Below, piece after piece: positions 34,779-37,841 of a stretch of DNA of 37,841 nt. The number at the start of each line of letters is the position of its first letter. The first letter of the stretch is position 1. The position numbers and the translations under genes are program-made. The notes under the pieces are model-generated. The model was not told where the DNA came from. It saw only the letters and a program-made list of their open reading frames with translations, and did no database searches. Source of the stretch: Verrucomicrobiota bacterium (GTDB lineage Bacteria > Verrucomicrobiota > Verrucomicrobiia > Chthoniobacterales > JAFAMB01); NCBI GenBank assembly GCA_019239825.1, contig JAFAZK010000290.1, positions 1 through 37,841 on the forward strand. Reading direction: 5' to 3'.

Positions 34779-34963
34779 GGCTCTAGGAGCCAGAATCCAG
34801 GAGCTAGGAGAGCGCCGCGTCATGGTCGGCGCCCGATGTGACTCCACACGTTGAGTCCGTCGTACAAATGGGACCTATGGGACTTATGCGCTGGTTAGGT
34901 TACCGGCGTCACATCCACAGCAGTGTGACGGCCTCCTAGCTAGATTCTAGCTCCTGGCTCCTC
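34779..34963. repeat. Inverted oligomer-arm element between TonB receptor and TetR genes
   Basis: Left arm 34779-34811 (ctaggagccagaatccagga and on); right arm 34932-34963 (inverted, ctagattctagctcctggct). A hairpin gcgccg...cggcgc at 34812-34832 follows the left arm directly. The right arm contains the TetR gene's TAG stop and its last codons. Same oligomers as the element at 22047-22256. Confidence 0.85.
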
Positions 34964-35597
34964 TTTTCGGCTTCCGCGTTGACGCGCCCGATGCGCCTTT
35001 CATCTGCTGCAATCGGGTGAGCATCATTTCGACGGCGGTATCGAGGCAGTGTTGCGCGGAATATAACGTCATCGCTCCATGGCTTCGACGGAGGGAATCG
35101 ATGAAAATGACTCCTTCGAGCATATCCATGAGCATCTCGAAGTCCGCGCTCCGCCGAGGCTTCTTTTGTTGAGACGTCAACAGCGTGTTTATCGCAGAAC
35201 GCATCGGTTTGAAGACGTCATGCAAAACGTCGCGATGATCTTTGCTAAAGTGATGGAGCTCTCCCAGAAGCACCCTGATGATGGGCAAGCTCTCATCCAT
35301 TAGCCGGTGTTGAAGCTTGGCGTAATGCAATAGAGCGGTCCGCAGGTCCCCAGGCGGCTCGTGCGCTGGGGGAGGCTCAATCCTCCGCGCAAAAAATCTT
35401 TCTACCACGGCTCGGAGGAGTTTTTCCTTCGTACCGAACCTGCGGAACAACGTCATTTCACTCAACCCGGCTTCTACAGCAATTTCGCGGGTTGTAGCTC
35501 CTTTGAGACCTTTACGTGCAAATACCCGGGCGGCTGCATCAAGAAGTCTCTCTGAAGCGTTGCTTTTTTGGGGGGTCTGACTCTGAGGGCGAGGCAC
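34947..35597 (-). CDS. TetR/AcrR family transcriptional regulator
   Basis: 216 residues from a GTG at 35597. The HTH is at about 17-62 (LLDAAARVFARKGLKGATTREIAVEAGLSEMTLFRRFGTKEKLLRAVVERFF), the ligand-binding helical domain follows. The last residues (TRKPKRGARS) are basic and partly encoded by an oligomer repeat arm. The TTAGTACTTACTTAA stretch just upstream of the GTG may be part of its own operator, a guess. Regulated genes are unknown; it faces the TonB receptor tail-to-tail and pstS head-to-head. Confidence 0.92.
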   Translation of the reverse strand: MPRPQSQTPQKSNASERLLDAAARVFARKGLKGATTREIAVEAGLSEMTLFRRFGTKEKLLRAVVERFFARRIEPPPAHEPPGDLRTALLHYAKLQHRLMDESLPIIRVLLGELHHFSKDHRDVLHDVFKPMRSAINTLLTSQQKKPRRSADFEMLMDMLEGVIFIDSLRRSHGAMTLYSAQHCLDTAVEMMLTRLQQMKGASGASTRKPKRGARS

Positions 35598-35917
35598 TGA
35601 TTAAGTAAGTACTAACATCGCTCCGCGCATGCGTAAGTCAACCTTTTAATCATGCTTAAACTCTTATATCAGTTGATATTACGCGGAAGGAGGCTAGTTG
35701 GAGTTTATGGTTGAGGATCCGCCGTCCGGTGTTCTATGTGCACCGGCGGCCCGGCTAAAAACGTCATACGACGTATAAGACGAGGGTCACCCCGATTTTA
35801 TTCCGAATTTGAACGACACGCAGGAATCGCAAACCGTTGATGGTGGACGGCAAGTGGCGCTCAATGAACGATAAATCACGGATGAGGTGTAATCAACAAA
35901 TAGCAGTGACTCTTCGC

Positions 35918-35935
35918 CGTCACAGAAATGTCACA
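35918..35935 (+). promoter_or_regulatory. Pho box upstream of pstS
   Basis: CGTCACA-GAAA-TGTCACA: two seven-base repeats separated by four bases, the 7+4+7 layout of the PhoB binding site (consensus CTGTCAT-AwAw-CTGTCAy). It lies 57 bases before the pstS start, where an activator site should be. Supports induction of the pst operon under phosphate starvation. Confidence 0.8.
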
Positions 35936-35992
35936 AACCAGAGTTTGCCGGATGCACGACTTTCGATCAGTGGATGGGGACTGCTTCAGACT

Positions 35993-37009
35993 ATGAAAAC
36001 TACCTCATCACGGTTTGCAGGTTTAATGGCGCTGATGGCGCTCTCTCCCTTATCGGTTCACGCAGCGACCCAACTGCAGGGAGCGGGAGCGACTTTCCCA
36101 GCGCCACTCTATCAGCGTTGGATCGCGGAGTTCTCCAAGGCAAACCCTGGAATTCAGATCAACTACCAGGGCGTCGGGAGTGGCGCCGGCATCAAGCAAT
36201 TCACGGATGGACTGGTAACGTTCGGCGCAAGTGACGCAGCGATGACCGATGCGCAGATCCAAAAGGTTAAGCAAGGGGTGGTACTGATCCCAGCCACCGC
36301 AGGCAGCATCGTTCTGGCCTATAACCTGCCAGGTGTCGAAACCCTGAAGCTGTCCCGGGAAGCGTACGTCGGGATCTTCCTTGGCAAGATCACCAAATGG
36401 AGTGACCCAGCCATCACGAAGACCAATGAGGGTGTGAAAATTCCCGATTTGAACATTACGGTCTGCACCCGCTCTGACAGCAGCGGCACCAATTTCGTTT
36501 TCACGGGCCATCTGTCGGCCGTCAGCAGCGATTTCAAGAGCCAAGTTGGACAGGGAACGTCGGTGACGTGGCCTGCCGGAGTGGCCGGTCAGGGAAATGA
36601 CGGTGTCACCGCGTTAATTAAACAAACGCAAGGCGCCATCGGCTACGTCGAGTACGGGTACGCCAAGAATAACAAGCTTCCCTTCGCTCAGCTCCAGAAC
36701 AAAGCAGGCGAATTCGTCGCCGCCACCCCAGAGTCGGGGGCCGCGACACTAAACACGACGCAGTTTCCGGCCAATATTCTGCGTGCTTGGCCGAGCGACC
36801 CTGACGCGAAAGACGCTTATCCGATTGCCACGTTCACCTGGCTCCTTTTGTACAAGACCTACAGTGACAAGGATAAGTTGGAGGCGCTGAAGAAGTTCGT
36901 AACCTATGGGTTGACGGAAGGCCAAAAACTGTCCAACGATCTTGGATATATCCCGATGCCTGCCGAGGTCGTCCAAAAGTGTGAGGCGGCGTTAAACTCA
37001 GTGCAATAA
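35993..37009 (+). CDS. pstS: Phosphate ABC transporter substrate-binding protein PstS
   Basis: Periplasmic phosphate-binding protein, 338 residues from the ATG at 35993, which gives a proper signal peptide (MKTTSSRFAGLMALMALSP, cleavage after VHA at residue 24). The frame is open upstream to 35837, but that part covers the Pho box. Phosphate-site segments are seen: GAGATFPAPLY at 30-40, GSGAGIKQF, FGASDAAM, and TRSDSSGTNFVF. The C-terminal half has the TWLLLYK segment common in PstS. First gene of the pst operon, 22 bases before pstC. Confidence 0.97.
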   Translation: MKTTSSRFAGLMALMALSPLSVHAATQLQGAGATFPAPLYQRWIAEFSKANPGIQINYQGVGSGAGIKQFTDGLVTFGASDAAMTDAQIQKVKQGVVLIPATAGSIVLAYNLPGVETLKLSREAYVGIFLGKITKWSDPAITKTNEGVKIPDLNITVCTRSDSSGTNFVFTGHLSAVSSDFKSQVGQGTSVTWPAGVAGQGNDGVTALIKQTQGAIGYVEYGYAKNNKLPFAQLQNKAGEFVAATPESGAATLNTTQFPANILRAWPSDPDAKDAYPIATFTWLLLYKTYSDKDKLEALKKFVTYGLTEGQKLSNDLGYIPMPAEVVQKCEAALNSVQ

Positions 37010-37031
37010 CGGCAAATCTTTAGCGGATCCA

Positions 37032-37841
37032 ATGACAGACGGTACCGAGTCCCAAACCCCGAGTTTTCATCGAAAAGGGTTCCGATTCGATGTATTCCGT
37101 CTATTTACCTGGGTGGCCTCCGCGGCGACGGTTGCCACCCTGGTTTGTATTGCTGCGAGTATTTTGGTCCAAGCGTGGCCAGCTATTGCTCACTTTGGCC
37201 TCGGTTTTTTTACCACGGTGGCCTGGAAGACCAGCGACCCGGAGAACTATGGCGTGCTTCCGTACCTGGTGGGAACAGCCATCAGCTCGCTGATCGCCTT
37301 GCTACTGGCTTTGCCACTCGGCGTTCTCATTGCGATTTTCCTGAGTGAGAATTTCTTAGCGCTTCCTCTGCGTAACACGGTTCGGTTTGTGGTAGAGCTC
37401 CTGGCAGCGATTCCCAGCGTTATTTACGGACTATGGGGTATCGCTGTGGTGATCCCGATTGTTCAGCGAATCGGCGGACCAATTGCGGGAGCGCTTGGGT
37501 TCCTGCCGCTTTTTCAAGGACCGGCTTCGGGAAACAGCATGCTGACAGCTAGTCTGGTGCTGGCGCTAATGGTGCTACCGACCATCACCGCAATCTCTAG
37601 GACCGCTCTGGTGGCGGTTCCCGGACAGCTCCGGGAGGGATCGTATGCGATTGGTGCGACCCGATGGGAAACAATTTTCGGCGTCTTATTGCCAACGTCT
37701 GCCCCTGGCATCGTGGCGGCTACGATTCTGGCCTTTGGCCGAGCCATGGGCGAAACCATGGCTGTGGCCATGCTCATCGGAAATAGCCCTCGCCTCACCT
37801 GGTCGTTACTTTCGCCGGCTGGGACGCTGGCCAGTTTGATT
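37032..37841 (+). CDS. pstC: Phosphate ABC transporter permease PstC, cut by the right window edge
   Basis: 270 codons of an inner-membrane permease from the ATG at 37032; the frame stays open to the last base. Visible family marks: a first membrane helix at about 25-50, the FFTTVAWKTSDPENYGVLPYLVGT block, ALPLGVLIAIFLSE, LLAAIPSVIYGLWG, and the docking-loop region VPGQLREGSYAIGATRWETIF, followed by GRAMGETMAVAML. Together these identify PstC rather than PstA. It follows pstS by 22 bases with no strong Shine-Dalgarno site, so translational or transcriptional coupling is likely. Confidence 0.96.
   Translation, partial: MTDGTESQTPSFHRKGFRFDVFRLFTWVASAATVATLVCIAASILVQAWPAIAHFGLGFFTTVAWKTSDPENYGVLPYLVGTAISSLIALLLALPLGVLIAIFLSENFLALPLRNTVRFVVELLAAIPSVIYGLWGIAVVIPIVQRIGGPIAGALGFLPLFQGPASGNSMLTASLVLALMVLPTITAISRTALVAVPGQLREGSYAIGATRWETIFGVLLPTSAPGIVAATILAFGRAMGETMAVAMLIGNSPRLTWSLLSPAGTLASLI

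Overview
This window looks like a chromosomal segment of a soil-type verrucomicrobium, probably Spartobacteria/Chthoniobacterales. The call rests on moderate GC, sparse and often absent Shine-Dalgarno sites, and intergenic spaces full of short-oligomer inverted arrays and REP-like repeats. It also rests on GxxExxY, four-helix-bundle and RAYT genes, which are common in that group. No rRNA, tRNA or CRISPR array was seen. Taxonomy is inferred from general character, not from a marker gene.

Layout. 1-1.7 kb: 3' part of a leftward Kdp potassium pump operon (kdpA cut by the window edge, kdpF, and an upstream 31-residue membrane microprotein). 2.2-3.6 kb: a cytochrome P450. 4.3-12.3 kb: purine and ureide genes (M3 peptidase, ureidoglycine aminohydrolase, adenine deaminase, cupin, purine nucleoside phosphorylase, NCS2 purine permease). 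12.5-13.5 kb: a RAYT transposase between inverted REP sequences with a seven-unit array. 13.6-15.1 kb: an exported adenosine deaminase. 15.4-18.0 kb: two tyrosine-catabolism dioxygenases (HPPD, HmgA). 18.1-19.6 kb: an XRE-cupin regulator and a small exported protein. 19.7-28.8 kb: allantoate amidohydrolase, HIU hydrolase, OHCU decarboxylase, urate oxidase, XdhC and a single-chain xanthine dehydrogenase. 29.0-31.9 kb: a NitT/TauT-type ABC transporter. 32.2-34.8 kb: a TonB-dependent receptor. 34.9-35.6 kb: a TetR regulator. 35.9-37.8 kb: pstS and the start of pstC behind a good Pho box.

How it works together. Between them the genes can take adenosine, adenine and nucleosides through hypoxanthine/xanthine to urate, then 5-hydroxyisourate, OHCU and allantoin, and later from allantoate through ureidoglycine to ureidoglycolate with release of ammonia. 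The one expected step missing here is allantoinase. The NCS2 permease, and perhaps the ABC transporter and TonB receptor, would supply substrate.

The most unusual feature is the intergenic architecture. Nearly every gap above about 150 bp holds a pair of inverted arms made of 7-9 base tandem oligomers, each gap with its own oligomer. Several left arms are followed at once by a GC-rich palindrome. Three arm pairs enclose a small gene (two GxxExxY nuclease-like genes, one four-helix-bundle gene) and the RAYT gene is enclosed in the same way. All six convergent gene pairs in the window have such arms between them, and in three genes the arm encodes the last codons and stop. Related repeat DNA also appears in frame inside allC and xdh.
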